From Prorocentrum cordatum (taxonomy: Eukaryota; Sar; Dinophyceae; Prorocentrales; Prorocentraceae): a DNA stretch of 64,000 nt. Below the pieces are notes generated by a model, which worked only from the letters and a program-made list of their open reading frames with translations, was not told the origin of the DNA and did not search any database. Below, piece after piece: positions 10,626-19,500 of the stretch (its first letter is position 1; each line of letters starts with the position of its first letter). Location of the stretch: NCBI GenBank assembly GCA_963575745.1, contig CAUYUJ010014771.1:888593-952592 (forward strand). Direction: 5' to 3'. A program made the translations under genes and the position numbers.

Positions 10626-11123
10626 ATGGTTCGGCCGGCGCTCGCCGGCGCGTATGCTGCGAATTTCGAGGGCGTCGACGCGGCGATCGTCCTCGGGGAC
10701 AGGAAGGGTCGCCAGGTGGTCAGCAGCCGGGAATTCCCCAAGGGTGAGTTGGTCCTGATTCCTTCAAGCACGAGCATCAATGCAGGAGCCAAGATGCCCA
10801 GTGGAGCTGTTATCGTTCCCATTCAACCAGCTCCCGACGGCGTAGTCATCTACATCGCACCTCGGTGCGAGCTGAGCGAGAAGCCCACTTCTGATCAGTT
10901 TGTGGTCCCCTACTGGTGCGTCCAGCAAGTTTCCCGCGGTGCTCCCGCGAACATGGTTCGCTCGTTCGTCAAAGTCGTCGAGACAACTAAGTTGTCGACC
11001 GCGGTCGTCGAAAGCACGATCGAGATCCCAGCCCCGACGAATTCGAAGCCTTTCAAGGTGGGCGACGTGCTTGCAGTTGCAGCCCCTCCACAGGCGTCCT
11101 CGAAAGCTAAGGCCAAGGCCTAG
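10626..11123 (+). CDS. Gene B: open reading frame, dinoflagellate-expanded family of unknown function
   Basis: ATG 10626 (MVRPALAGAYAANFEGVDAA) opens a frame of 165 residues ending in SKAKAKA and TAG at 11121-11123. The frame is also open upstream to 10449, but that part is Arg from a translated GA repeat, so I place the start at 10626. The protein contains VVSSREFPKGELVLIPSS, VPYWCVQQVSRGAPANMVRS and IPAPTNSKPFKVGDVLAV, a pattern I recall from an abundant uncharacterised domain in dinoflagellate proteins. The first segment slightly resembles the start of SET domains, but no catalytic motif is visible and I do not assert an enzyme. The Lys/Ala tail resembles that of gene D and could act in nuclear targeting. 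It is the only undamaged frame of the run and may be the C-terminal part of A. No spliced-leader relic is convincing here. Confidence 0.6.
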   Translation: MVRPALAGAYAANFEGVDAAIVLGDRKGRQVVSSREFPKGELVLIPSSTSINAGAKMPSGAVIVPIQPAPDGVVIYIAPRCELSEKPTSDQFVVPYWCVQQVSRGAPANMVRSFVKVVETTKLSTAVVESTIEIPAPTNSKPFKVGDVLAVAAPPQASSKAKAKA

Positions 11124-11503
11124 TTGCGTCTCAAGTTTTCCCTGCTATAGCGCGCGGGGCGCAGGCAGGTGCAGCGCTCTCTCAGCGGATAAACCAAGGG
11201 GGGGGGGGGGGATAATGATGAGGAAGAGGCTGCAGAGGACGAGGTTGAGGATGAGGGGGGGGGGGGGGGGGGGGGGGCATCACCAGAGAGGCGCAGAGCG
11301 CGCCATGTGAGCATGGTAGTTTAATAACATCAGTATGCGCGAGCTCGGCAGAGACGAGCTGCTGGTCTTTTTTCCCATGTGGTTTTTTCTTCATCGGCAG
11401 CGGCTTCCGCGCCGCGCCCAGCACGGGCGGTGATCGACTTCTCGAGACAATGCAGCTCTAGTGCGAGGCGCCCGGTAGCGATCGCGACGGCCAGAGTGCG
11501 CTC
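11124..11503. other. Spacer after gene B with long G runs
   Basis: Two G homopolymers (about 11200-11210 and 11257-11277) are separated by AGAGGACGAGGTTGAGGATGA. After 11290 the sequence is mixed and leads into the conserved spacer. No coding frame is supported. Confidence 0.5.
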
Positions 11504-11657
11504 GGGCGCGTTCTGACCGATATGTCGAGGCGAATGCGGCCGCGGCGACAAGGAACCCAAACAAAACATAAACCAAACCCACCAACATCACAACTCAAAC
11601 CCTCAAGAAGGCCAGGGAACGCCGACGTCCCAAATCCAAAACCACAAACAACGACCC
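11504..11657 (+). repeat. Conserved spacer before gene C (copy of 15578-15760)
   Basis: GGCGCGTTC, CGAATGCGGC, GCGGCGACAAGGA, AAGGCCAGGGA, CCCAAATCCA and AACGACCCCCC appear in the same order as in the spacer before gene E, with substitutions and short indels. Shared non-coding DNA upstream of two different genes suggests a common ancestor for the two promoters or spacers. A TATATAAG stretch follows at 11684, still 130 bases before the leader relic; its role, if any, is unknown. Confidence 0.65.
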
Positions 11658-11816
11658 CCCACCATCAAAGGTTACAGGGACCTATATAAGCAGAGAAAAA
11701 CATAACAACACAAACGCGGAAGGATGATGATGATGATGAGGACTCAACATCAAATCAAACAACATCACTATTGTCATAGCCACCATCACCAACAATCATT
11801 CCACCATAATCCGATA

Positions 11817-11838
11817 GCTATAGCCGTGTTGGCTCAAG
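11817..11838 (+). promoter_or_regulatory. Spliced-leader relic before gene C
   Basis: Seventeen of 22 positions agree with the dinoflagellate spliced leader, including the last ten (TTGGCTCAAG). It ends 47 bases before the ATG at 11886. A genomic leader copy at the 5' end of a gene is the known mark of a reverse-transcribed, trans-spliced mRNA. The preceding CCGATAGC may be part of a second, more decayed copy. Confidence 0.75.
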
Positions 11839-11885
11839 GTCATATCAGTCTTTCGCTCCTTCTGCGCCCCGTGCAGGCTCCGACG

Positions 11886-12579
11886 ATGACTGCGCTCATC
11901 AAGACTGCCATGATACGCATCGCCTCTTCGGAGGAGCGGTGCAACCCGACGGCAGGCTGGGTCGCGGAGATCACCGAGCCCGACGGCCACCATTTCGCCA
12001 CCACGGACAAGCAGGACTCCAAGTTCATGAAGTACGCCAGCCACAAGCTCGACATGCTGACCATCTTGACCACAGAGCGCAGCAGTGCAGTGGACGCTCT
12101 CATGGACGAGGCCGTCAAGGCCGAGCGAGCGGTTGCGACTGGCCCAGCAGTGGACCGCGATGGGGGACGGAGAGGCAGTGCCCAAGAGGTCTCGCAGGGA
12201 GGCCTTCGGCAACATTCCGAGCGCCACCCAGGTCAAGGTCACAGTGCGCGGTGTGGAGCACAAGGTCAGAGTCGCCACGTCCGCGACCCATCGCGCGAAG
12301 TTGGCGATCGAGCTCACCAGCGCGGCCCTATCGCTCCTGCTGGAGGAGCCTGACGTCGCGGCGGTGCCCGATCCCGACCCCGAGATCGGCATCGAGCACG
12401 CGGAGTGGGACCGCTGCAAGAGATCGGTGAAGACGCGCTACTACGATGTCGCGAAGCAGACGTGGCGCGCGAAGTCGATGGCTGTGCAGGCTGGCCCCAA
12501 CATGGCGGAGAGGGCAGTGAGCATGGCCAAGGTGCTGGCCGCTTTCAGGGAGCAGCACCACACGGGGCCCGGGGAGTGA
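11886..12579 (+). pseudogene. Gene C: retrocopy of a dinoflagellate-expanded gene, one frameshift
   Basis: Frame 0 from ATG 11886 (MTALIKTAMIRIASSEERCN) includes WVAEITEPDGHHFATTDKQD and KYASHKLDMLTILTTERSSA, then passes into frame 1 between about 12130 and 12165, giving KRSRREAFGNIPSATQVKV, EHAEWDRCKRSVKTRYYDV and KTW-type residues to TGA 12577-12579. The whole is about 230 residues. The C-terminal part, with short strands rich in Trp and Arg followed by a helix, is faintly like an AP2-type DNA-binding fold; that is only an impression. I recall proteins with this two-part layout as numerous in dinoflagellate gene sets. A separate gene starting at ATG 12160 is possible but less likely, since the upstream half matches the remembered family layout. 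The leader relic and absence of introns indicate retroposition. Confidence 0.6.
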
Positions 12580-13628
12580 TTGGGAGCAGTTTTACTTTCG
12601 TCCGACCTCCTATAGGAGGCGCGGTCTGCATTTGACGTGGGCATGCTGCAGTCGCGCTATGGTGCGCATCTGGGCTTAGCCAGATGCGCGCAGTGCTCTT
12701 GGTGGTGGACGGTGGGCCCTCTTCTCACGTACCAGCCGTCTCTCAGATTTAGTTCGGCGGCTGGCCAATTGTGCAAGACAATTCTAGTAGCATCGCTACA
12801 TGTACTCAGCCCGTGGCATAGTGCCATGCCCCGCGCGAGAAACTTACATCGCCATCACATCATCATCACAAGGTGGCAAGCACAAGATAGAGTGATCTGA
12901 GCTCGTGTAATCACGATTCGTGGTGCTCGTGGCTGCCCGTTCCGCGCCCGAGCGGCGCGGCTGGTCTGGGCCTTCAGCGGAGCGAACTTCTCCTGGGCAG
13001 TTCACTCCCGCTGGGCCAACTTGATGGGGGGAGTTGGGGCAACTTGTACAACACATCGCCCCACATGTGCGACACTCACAAAGTTTGGAGCCCTCCTCCT
13101 CACCAGCAGTTGGCCCAGCTGGAGTGAACTGCCCAGGAGAAGTTCGATCCCAGGGGTCGATCTGCCCAGGGCGAGTCCGGAGCCGGCTTCTGTGTATGGT
13201 GAGATCTCCCTCCCATGCCATTCAGGGCCGCTAAGGGAGCTCGCATGCACCTAAATCGCTCGACCTACGTACATTTGTTTCGGAGGTTTTTGGAGGCCTC
13301 TCTCATCGCCGCGGTGGACTCGGTCAGCAGCATGGGGAGGAGCATCAGCGACAGGGACGAGGGGATTGGGGAGGGGTGGAGGTGGAGGAGGAGGGGATGA
13401 GGAAGGGCAGGAGGAGGAGAGAAGATGAAGGAGGAGGGCAGAGGAGGGGGAGGAGGAGGAGAGGGCGCCTGGTGCTGGCGTATCCCCCCAAGCCCTCAGA
13501 GACCCAAGCTAGCTCCAAAAACCAATCGAGAACTCGCTCGAGCTCAGACTCGGACGAAGAGGCGAGGCCTTTGGCTCGCCTGTTCTGCTCCCCGATGCCT
13601 CCCTCCTCCCTGCTCCTCCTCCGCCTCC
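12580..13628. other. Spacer between C and D
   Basis: Apart from the foldback at 12984-13145 there is a GA-rich tract (13360-13470) and a CT-rich tract leading into the leader relic of gene D. No coding frame is supported on either strand. Confidence 0.5.
12984..13145. repeat. Long foldback: 37-bp arms, 88-bp loop
   Basis: The left arm 12984-13020 (starting GAACTTCTCCTGGGCAG) and the right arm 13109-13145 (ending CTGCCCAGGAGAAGTTC) are inverse copies with 36 of 37 positions matching. The single difference is in CTCCCGC against CTCCAGC. Such recent, nearly perfect arms could mark a small foldback transposon or, if transcribed, a strong RNA hairpin. No duplicated target site is obvious. Confidence 0.85.
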
Positions 13629-13650
13629 TCCGTAGCCCTTTGGGCTCAAG
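13629..13650 (+). promoter_or_regulatory. Spliced-leader relic before gene D
   Basis: Twenty of 22 positions agree with the dinoflagellate spliced leader (CCGTAGCCC then TTTGGGCTCAAG); only positions 10 and 14 differ. It ends 66 bases before the ATG at 13717. This is a strong retroposition mark. Confidence 0.85.
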
Positions 13651-13716
13651 TAGCTCGGCTATAGTTTTCTGTGCCTTCGCGCGCGGACACATCCAAGCCT
13701 TTCTCCTCGCGCCAGC

Positions 13717-15226
13717 ATGGCCGAGTCGACCTTCCATGCCCGGCGCTTGATCGGGACGCTGCGCGAGCGCATCGGGTTCGTGAACGCCCAGGCCCACGCG
13801 GGCCTCGATCGCAATCTCCTGGCTCAGGCGCAGGCCAACGCTCTGAACGCGACCTTCGCGGCGACCCCCGGGGTCGACCTCGCCGTTGCCACGGTTGTTA
13901 CTCAGGAGATTTCGAACGTGCCTTGGACGCAGCAGCAGAAGATCTCGATGGCCACGGCGTTGAACCAGCGGGCCCAGGCCGCCTCGGGCGTTGCGCGCGC
14001 TGGCGGCAGCGTGGGCCGCCCCCGGCAGAAGTGCCAGAATCTGCAGCGTTTCTTCACGACCGCGGACTGGGGGGCGATCGCCAGCGAGGACAACTCCGAG
14101 GTTATGAAGCTCCAGGTCGTGGCTCGCAGGATGCGCCAGATTGGCATCACCTGCGCTGGCGAGAAGCTGCTCATGAGGGCCGTTGCCGTCGGCATCTCCT
14201 GCCACCAGTCGTTCAAGCAGACGCCGCCGCAGGCGACGGCCAAGAGGAACACGCGCGTGGACCTCCAGTCGCGGCCGAGGCAGCTCGACACCGTGAAGAC
14301 CTGGCCCTTCGCGCGCATCGAGGTCCACCCGCCTTCGCCTGACCTGTTCGGCCGCGACAGGGTCTTGAACTGCGCTCACGGCGACGAGCGCACCGTCGCG
14401 CCCCCTGCCGAGCTCGACAACCTGGAGGCGGAGGTGCAGGGGATGGTCCACAGGCGCTCGAGCAGGCAGCTGGGCGGCGGCGCCTCGAGCGCCGCCCAGA
14501 GCCAGCAATCGAGCGCAGCCTTTGCAGTGCCAGGGCGCCTGCAGCACGACCCGCCCCAGCTCCTCATGTCGCCGGCGGCCCGGGCGTGCGGCCCAATGTT
14601 CGGCGCCCCAAGCGCGCCCCCGATGTTCGGCGCTGGAGCGGACCGCGGTGGAGGCTGCAACATCACGTGCTTCCCGAGGCCGCAGGGCGCAGCGTCGCCG
14701 CCCCCGAGCAGCATGGCTTTCGGCAGCGCTGGCGCTGGCGCTGGCGGAGGGTCGCCGCCAACCGACCCCCCTTTCGATCTCGTCGGGGGCTCTGGCGCCT
14801 GCGACGACTCCGACGCATGGGGCGAGTCCAGAGCAAGGCGCGCGCGTCCTCGGCGCTCTTGGCAGTGACGAGGTCGAGGACTTCGAGCAGCAGATCGTAG
14901 CCGCTGCGGTTTCGCCCAAGCCGAAAGGCAAGGGCAAGGCGAGGGCGAAGAAGGGCAAGGGCAAGGCCAAGGCCTAGGCCAAGGCGAAGTCCAAGGCCAA
15001 GGCCGAGCCCCTGCCCAAGCCCGTCAGCCACGCGATCGACTACTCGGACTGGTTGAAGCCTGCCGACGCTAAGACCCGCAGCGAGAACGCCTTCACGAGC
15101 CGCGCGCACGATGCGGCAAAGAGGATGGCGGTCGCAGCTGGGAAGGGCGACGTCGACAGCAGGGCGATCGCCAAGGAGGCGCACCACAAGGCCAAGCTGG
15201 TGCACCAGAAGCACGCGAAGAAGTAG
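13717..15226 (+). pseudogene. Gene D: retrocopy of a dinoflagellate-expanded gene, frameshift plus stop
   Basis: ATG 13717 (MAESTFHARRLIGTLRERIG) starts frame 1, which reads to about 14830 and would stop at 14868. Coding then follows frame 2 (GARVLGALGSDEVEDFEQQI), crosses a TAG at 14975-14977 inside a Lys/Ala tail (AAGGCCTAGGCC, probably once AAG), and continues through HAIDYSDWLKPADAKTRSEN to TAG 15224-15226. The intact protein would have had about 500 residues. A central part (CQNLQRFFTTADWGAIASED, KLQVVARRMRQIGIT) resembles an abundant dinoflagellate domain that I remember as starting with a QN...F...DW pattern; it has no known function. A Gly/Ser/Ala-rich linker and a basic tail follow. 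The opposite strand has a 541-codon open frame (14970 to 13345) that I regard as a shadow. Confidence 0.6.
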
Positions 15227-15577
15227 GGTGCCCACTGCGTTCGGGCACTCTCGAGCCGTTTTCAGTATGTCTGCTTCCGTCGCTCTGTCGGATCAGCTCC
15301 GAGTCGCGGCGCCATGAGTGTTAGGTGTTAGGGCTGAGCCGCGGGTGCGGACGCACCGCAGCACGTGTACGTTTTTGCTGCTAGAGGTATGTATGGGGCT
15401 CATGAGAGGTGAGCGCAGAGCTCTCAGAGAAAGCGAGCGAAGATGAAGCATCGTCACCACCATTATCACCACCACCATCACCAGTAACATACATCATTAC
15501 ACACTCGTCATCATAAAACGTATCGTCGCCATCACCACCATCACGACACCATCAAAGGCAGACCCGAATGCATGACC
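15227..15577. other. Spacer after gene D
   Basis: Contains CAC/CAT-rich repeats (15440-15560: ACCACCATTATCACCACCAC) similar in type to the ATC-rich tract at 11720-11810 before gene C. No gene. Confidence 0.5.
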
Positions 15578-15760
15578 TGGGGCGCGTTCCGATCACAGAG
15601 AGGATGCCGATGCGAATGCGGCTGTGGCGACGAGGACCACCGACAGCAGAAGCAAAGCAGACCCAACGACAATACACATCAAAACCACCAAAAAGGCCAG
15701 GGACAACCAACGCCCCAAATACAGAATCCCAAAAACGACCCCCCAGAAAAGCAAGCTACA
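15578..15760 (+). repeat. Conserved spacer before gene E (copy of 11504-11657)
   Basis: It carries the same ordered landmarks as the spacer before gene C: GGCGCGTTCC, CGAATGCGGC, GTGGCGACGAGGA, AAGGCCAGGGA, CCCAAATACA and AACGACCCCCC. It ends about 30 bases before the leader relic of gene E, closer than in the C spacer, so the C spacer has an insertion or this one a deletion. Confidence 0.65.
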
Positions 15761-15790
15761 ATCACAGGCCCCCACCCTCCTCCCACCCCC

Positions 15791-15812
15791 TCCGCAGCCG
15801 TTTTGGCTCAAG
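15791..15812 (+). promoter_or_regulatory. Spliced-leader relic before gene E
   Basis: Twenty of 22 positions agree with the dinoflagellate spliced leader, with the last twelve (TTTTGGCTCAAG) exact; positions 5 and 10 differ. It ends 20 bases before the ATG at 15833. This is the best-preserved relic and, with that of gene D, the firmest evidence for the organism group. Confidence 0.9.
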
Positions 15813-15832
15813 GCGATTCGACAGAGTTGGAC

Positions 15833-17850
15833 ATGAGCGAGCGGAAGCGAGCTCGCCTGCTCGATCTCGGGCGGGACCGCCACATCAGCCATGCTGCCCT
15901 CGAGGGCCTCCTGAAGCAGCTGTCCGATGAGGATCTGCCAGAGGCCTTCAGCTCGCGGGCCCAGCAGAGGCACCGTCAGAAGGAGACACACCAGCAGACG
16001 ACCTCCGGACCGCTGTGCCAGCGCATCGAGGTCGACACCGACGAGGGCCTCGAGCACGTCTGGGTCCAGCACCCGTTCGGCTTCATCGAGGCGGCCTGCA
16101 AGAGGAGCGAGCCCTTCCGCAGGCTGATCACCCGAGTTCTGGACCGAACTGGAAACACGATCAGGATTGCGGCGTACAGCGACGAGCTCACCCTTGGCAG
16201 CCCGCTCAAGGAGGTGAACGGCCGAAAGCTGGAGGCGATCTACTGGTCCATTTTGGATTTCCAGTTCCCCACCTTGTGCAACGAGCAGTCGTGGATGACG
16301 GCCTGCGTGTGCAGGAGTGACCTCGTCCTTCGGCTCAAGGGCGGGATGTCGCAGCTCTTCCGCATCGTGCTGAAGGTGTTCTTCGGAGCGCCTCTCCAGC
16401 CCGACCTGCGCACATGGGGTTGAGCTCAATATCTTCGGAGAGGCGATGCCTCGCATTTTGCGGGGCTCTCTGGCCGTCATCATACAGGACGAGAGACTTT
16501 CAAATTCAGCATGGAGGTCATGGGCGCGACGGGGATAAAGCTGTGCGCCCTCTGCCAGAACGTTGTATCGTTCAAGTGCAACCTGGCCCAAGGTGACAGG
16601 ACTGGCTACACGGTCCCGACGGAGCTGGATGCCTCCAAGTTCAAGCTCCATTCGAACGCCAGCATCCGAAGCGTCCATGACAGGCTGGCCGAGGTGGAAG
16701 CGACGCGGGGCACGACTGCTCGCAGGGAGCTCGAGACGCTGCTGGGCTACAAGTTGCTACAAGTTCAACCCCGAGTCCCTGCTGCAGGACAAGGACCTCG
16801 CGATCCAGGTCGCGGGCGTCTGGGCGTACGACTGCATGCACAATTACCTCGTGGGCGGAGTGTTCATCGTCGAGCTGGATGCCGCACTGGACTTGCTCGC
16901 GGCAGAGAATCTCGGAGGCGCCACGTTGCACGAGTACCTCAAGCTCTGGGCGTGGCCAGGCGGCTACGCGAGCGGGAAGGGCTTGTGTAAGAAGGTCCCT
17001 TCACATGGTGCGTCTGGTAGCGCCAGCGAGTACATGTCCGCGGCCCCTGCGATCAGAAAGTACATGCTGGACGTGGTGCTCAAGAAGGCTCCGAGGCTCT
17101 AGGGCGCAGTGGATAGCATGGTGAAGCTTTGCGAAGTGCTCGACCTGCTCTCGATTGTCAACGCTGGAGTGGTCGCGCCTACTCGGCTGATGAATGCACT
17201 CGTAGCCCACTACACAGCCCAGCAGGCCCACTGGGCCCCAGCGCTCTGGAAGCCGAACAACCATTTTAACATGCACCTGCCGTCGCAGTTGCATCGGCAC
17301 GGCCTTTTACTTTCGACGTTCCTCATGGAGCGCAAGCACCGCGCGCCCAAACGGTTCGCAAACGAGCGCCAGAACACGAAATCGTTCGAGCGCAGCTTGA
17401 TCGAAGATATCACGTGCCAGCATCTTTTCGAGCTCAAGTATGAGCTCGAGGGTTTAGACCTTCTCGAGCCCAGGCCCGCAATCAAGAACATGCTGCGTGC
17501 CATTTGCTCTGCCATGCGTGTTCGGCCAGGGGCCGAGGTTGTGTCAATCCGCTCCGCATGTGTGCATGGCCGTGTTCTCGACATGAACGATGTTGCATGC
17601 TGCACTGGCGACAACGACGGCAGCGTTTTTGTTGGTCGTCTGTGGTTCCAGTCGAAAGTGGACGGCGTACTGGTCTCGTGCATCTCTCTCTGGGACATTC
17701 CAGGGGCCATTGCGTTCAGTGCCGGGTAAGTGGTGCTCCTCGTGTGTTGCCAACCGAATGCCTGATCGAGCCTTGTATAGCTGGGGTTGCTTCAAAAGGC
17801 TCCGTGCTGCAGGTGATTATTCCTGCGAAGTTGAGGCATGGACATGGACA
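15833..17850 (+). pseudogene. Gene E: broken retrocopy of a transposase-like protein
   Basis: ATG 15833 (MSERKRARLLDLGRDRHISH) starts frame 2. Coding then follows frame 0 from about 16420 (VELNIFGEA, LAVIIQDE), frame 2 from about 16500 (KLCALCQNVVSFKCNL), frame 0 from 16756 (YKFNPESLLQD, YDCMHNYLVGGVFIVELDAA), crosses TAG 17100-17102, continues (HFNMHLPSQLHRHG, FLMERKHRAPKRFANERQNT), and ends in frame 2 after about 17730 (LQVIIPAKLR). That is four frame changes and one stop in about 670 codons. The third frame change is an exact 10-bp tandem duplication (16746-16765). The CxxC pair, the DxMHNxLxxG-like segment and the ERKHRxxKRFAN segment are what I recall from a large transposase-like family of dinoflagellates, loosely similar to CACTA/Plavaka-type DDE transposases. 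Catalytic residues cannot be assigned by eye. It cannot make protein as it stands. Confidence 0.6.
16746..16765 (+). repeat. 10-bp tandem duplication that breaks gene E
   Basis: GCTACAAGTT occurs twice without a gap (16746-16755 and 16756-16765). With a single copy the frame reads through as GYKFNPES; with two it shifts by one. It is therefore a simple, datable inactivating change. Confidence 0.9.
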
Positions 17851-17939
17851 GTGGGCGCGGGGCTCTGATGGGTGGGAGTTAGATTGCAAAACTTGCGCAT
17901 TCCAGGAGGCCTTTCGGCCGTTTGCCGCCTGCCCCCTCT

Positions 17940-18088
17940 GCCTTCTCCTCCCTCCCAACTCGTCCTCCTCTGCCTCCTCCCCCTCCTCTTCCTCCTCCTC
18001 TTACCCTGTCGACCCTTCTTACTCTCCTGCCCCTTCTCCTCCTCGCGCTGCCCCCCCCCCCCCCCCCTCCTTCCGCCCCCCCCCCCCC
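17940..18088. repeat. Pyrimidine-rich tract with C runs
   Basis: CTCCTCCTC-type sequence and two C homopolymers (about 18051-18066 and 18077-18088) separate gene E from the inverted-repeat element. It mirrors in kind the C-run and CT tract before gene A (8092-8200), on the same strand. Confidence 0.8.
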
Positions 18089-18090
18089 TT

Positions 18091-18391
18091 ACTGAGATCG
18101 GCGGCCCGCGATCGGGATAACCCCGGGGGCGGGGGGTAGATATGCGCTGGGAGCGGGCTTCCCACCCCGCGCCCAGCCCCTTACGTTGTCTCCCCTGGCC
18201 CCCTTGGCCGACCCAGGCCAAGTAGTTAAGTTGGGGCGCTAACCCAGTTAGCCTACTTAGGCTAAGTCCTTGCTAACCTACTTAGGCTCTTAGGCTAAGT
18301 ACTTAGAACCTACTTAGCCAAGTGGCCTAAGTGGGCGGCTAACCATTCAGAAGTGGTCTGACCAGTTAGTAAGCGGGCCGCCGATCTCAGT
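18091..18391. mobile_element. 301-bp MITE-like element, perfect 19-bp inverted ends
   Basis: The left end ACTGAGATCGGCGGCCCGC (18091-18109) is matched exactly in inverse at 18373-18391. The interior contains GCTAACCTACTTAGG, TTAGCCTACTTAGGCTAAGT and related palindromic phrases, the inverse of the array at 7815-8077. There is no coding frame and no clear target-site duplication (flanks are C-rich to the left and GGGGCAGC to the right). Perfect ends suggest recent activity or a recent amplification. Confidence 0.85.
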
Positions 18392-19189
18392 GGGGCAGCA
18401 GCAGGAGAACAACCTCAGGGACTCGGGCAGTCTTTGCCAGGAGCTTTCAGCGTTGTGGTACCCGCGGATGTTACCGAGGAGAAGCCATAGGTCGTGGAGG
18501 AGTGGAGTATGCAGCATGAGGAGAGGAGGAAGCTAAACAGTGGCGAAGAAGAGGCCCATGGCAAGTTACCATACGTGCAGCCCCAACTGCAACCACCCCC
18601 AAGACAAAAACGTCACCGGACCGGGGCCGCTCCGGAGCCAGGGGGGGGGGGGGGGGCATGTTTGCCAACGTCAAGGCTGTTACCTCCAAGAGTTGGTTCC
18701 AAAAATAACGCGCACGCATGTGAGCATTGGGCTGCTCGCCCCCGCCCCGAGACGCTTCCGCCCAAAATGCACCGCCGAACCCAATCCGATTGGGTCATGC
18801 GCGGGCGCAGGCGAGTCTCGCACGCGCGCGCCGGAAGTGGTGCCCTTATTCGGCTCGCCGAGGGAATGGTGGTTGCGAGCCCCGCGACGTAGTGACCTGC
18901 AGGCTTGTGCCCGCGGTGGCCGCTAACCGCGCCAGTGCGCCTGGTGAACTAGGGCCGTCGGCGGGCGGCGCGGCGCCGATCTCCAGGTTCGCTGCCCAGC
19001 ATCGCGGCCGAGGCAGTCGCTCGATCGAGGGGCGGGGAATGCCCATCCGCGCCGCAATGCGCACTTCTTCCAAAGGCGCGCACAGCTCCGATCAGCATTG
19101 CCCCGATGACAAAGCACTCGACCACCATGAAGTTGTGTTTTACCACCACGCCGCGCGCGGCGCGAAGCTTGGCCAGCAGGTTCTGGGGA
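18392..19189. other. No gene recognised
   Basis: Mixed GC-rich DNA with a G12 run near 18642-18655. Several overlapping open frames, none with a recognisable domain. Confidence 0.4.
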
Positions 19190-19500
19190 AGATTGCGTTT
19201 GAGTTTCTGGTCGCCCAAGAATTCGTTTGAGATCTTGTTGGGGATTGGCAAGAGGCGAGATTTCGTTTGAGATGTTGTTTGGGATGTGGCAGCGGCATGA
19301 TGTCGTTTGAGATTTCGCTCGGGATTCGTCGGTGGCAAGATTTCGTTTGAGTTTTCGCTTGGGCCCCAAAGTATCTCGGAAGATTTCATCGGATATCCGT
19401 TTGGAGATTCTCTCGCGGCAAGATCTGGTTTGATATTTGGTTTGAGATTTTCTGTCTCTGCGAGATTCGGTTTGAGTTTTTGGAGATTCTTGGGGGTGCG
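19190..19500. repeat. Degenerate minisatellite of GTTTGAGATTT / GGCAAGATTTCG units
   Basis: GTTTGAGAT, TTTGAGTTTTCGCTTGGG and GGCAAGAT recur at about 30-45 bp. The phrasing is a diverged relative of the 5390-6085 array (GGGGCAAGATTTCC). Confidence 0.7.

Noticed and set aside
11684-11691. TATATAAG as a TATA box for gene C
   Set aside because: Too far from the leader relic, and dinoflagellate promoters are not known to depend on a classical TATA box; mentioned only within the spacer entry.
13345-14970. 541-codon minus-strand open frame
   Set aside because: Shadow of gene D on the opposite strand in GC-rich codons.
16325-16346. CTTCGGCTCAAG inside gene E
   Set aside because: It lies in coding sequence (VLRLKGG) with poor agreement outside the last bases; chance.
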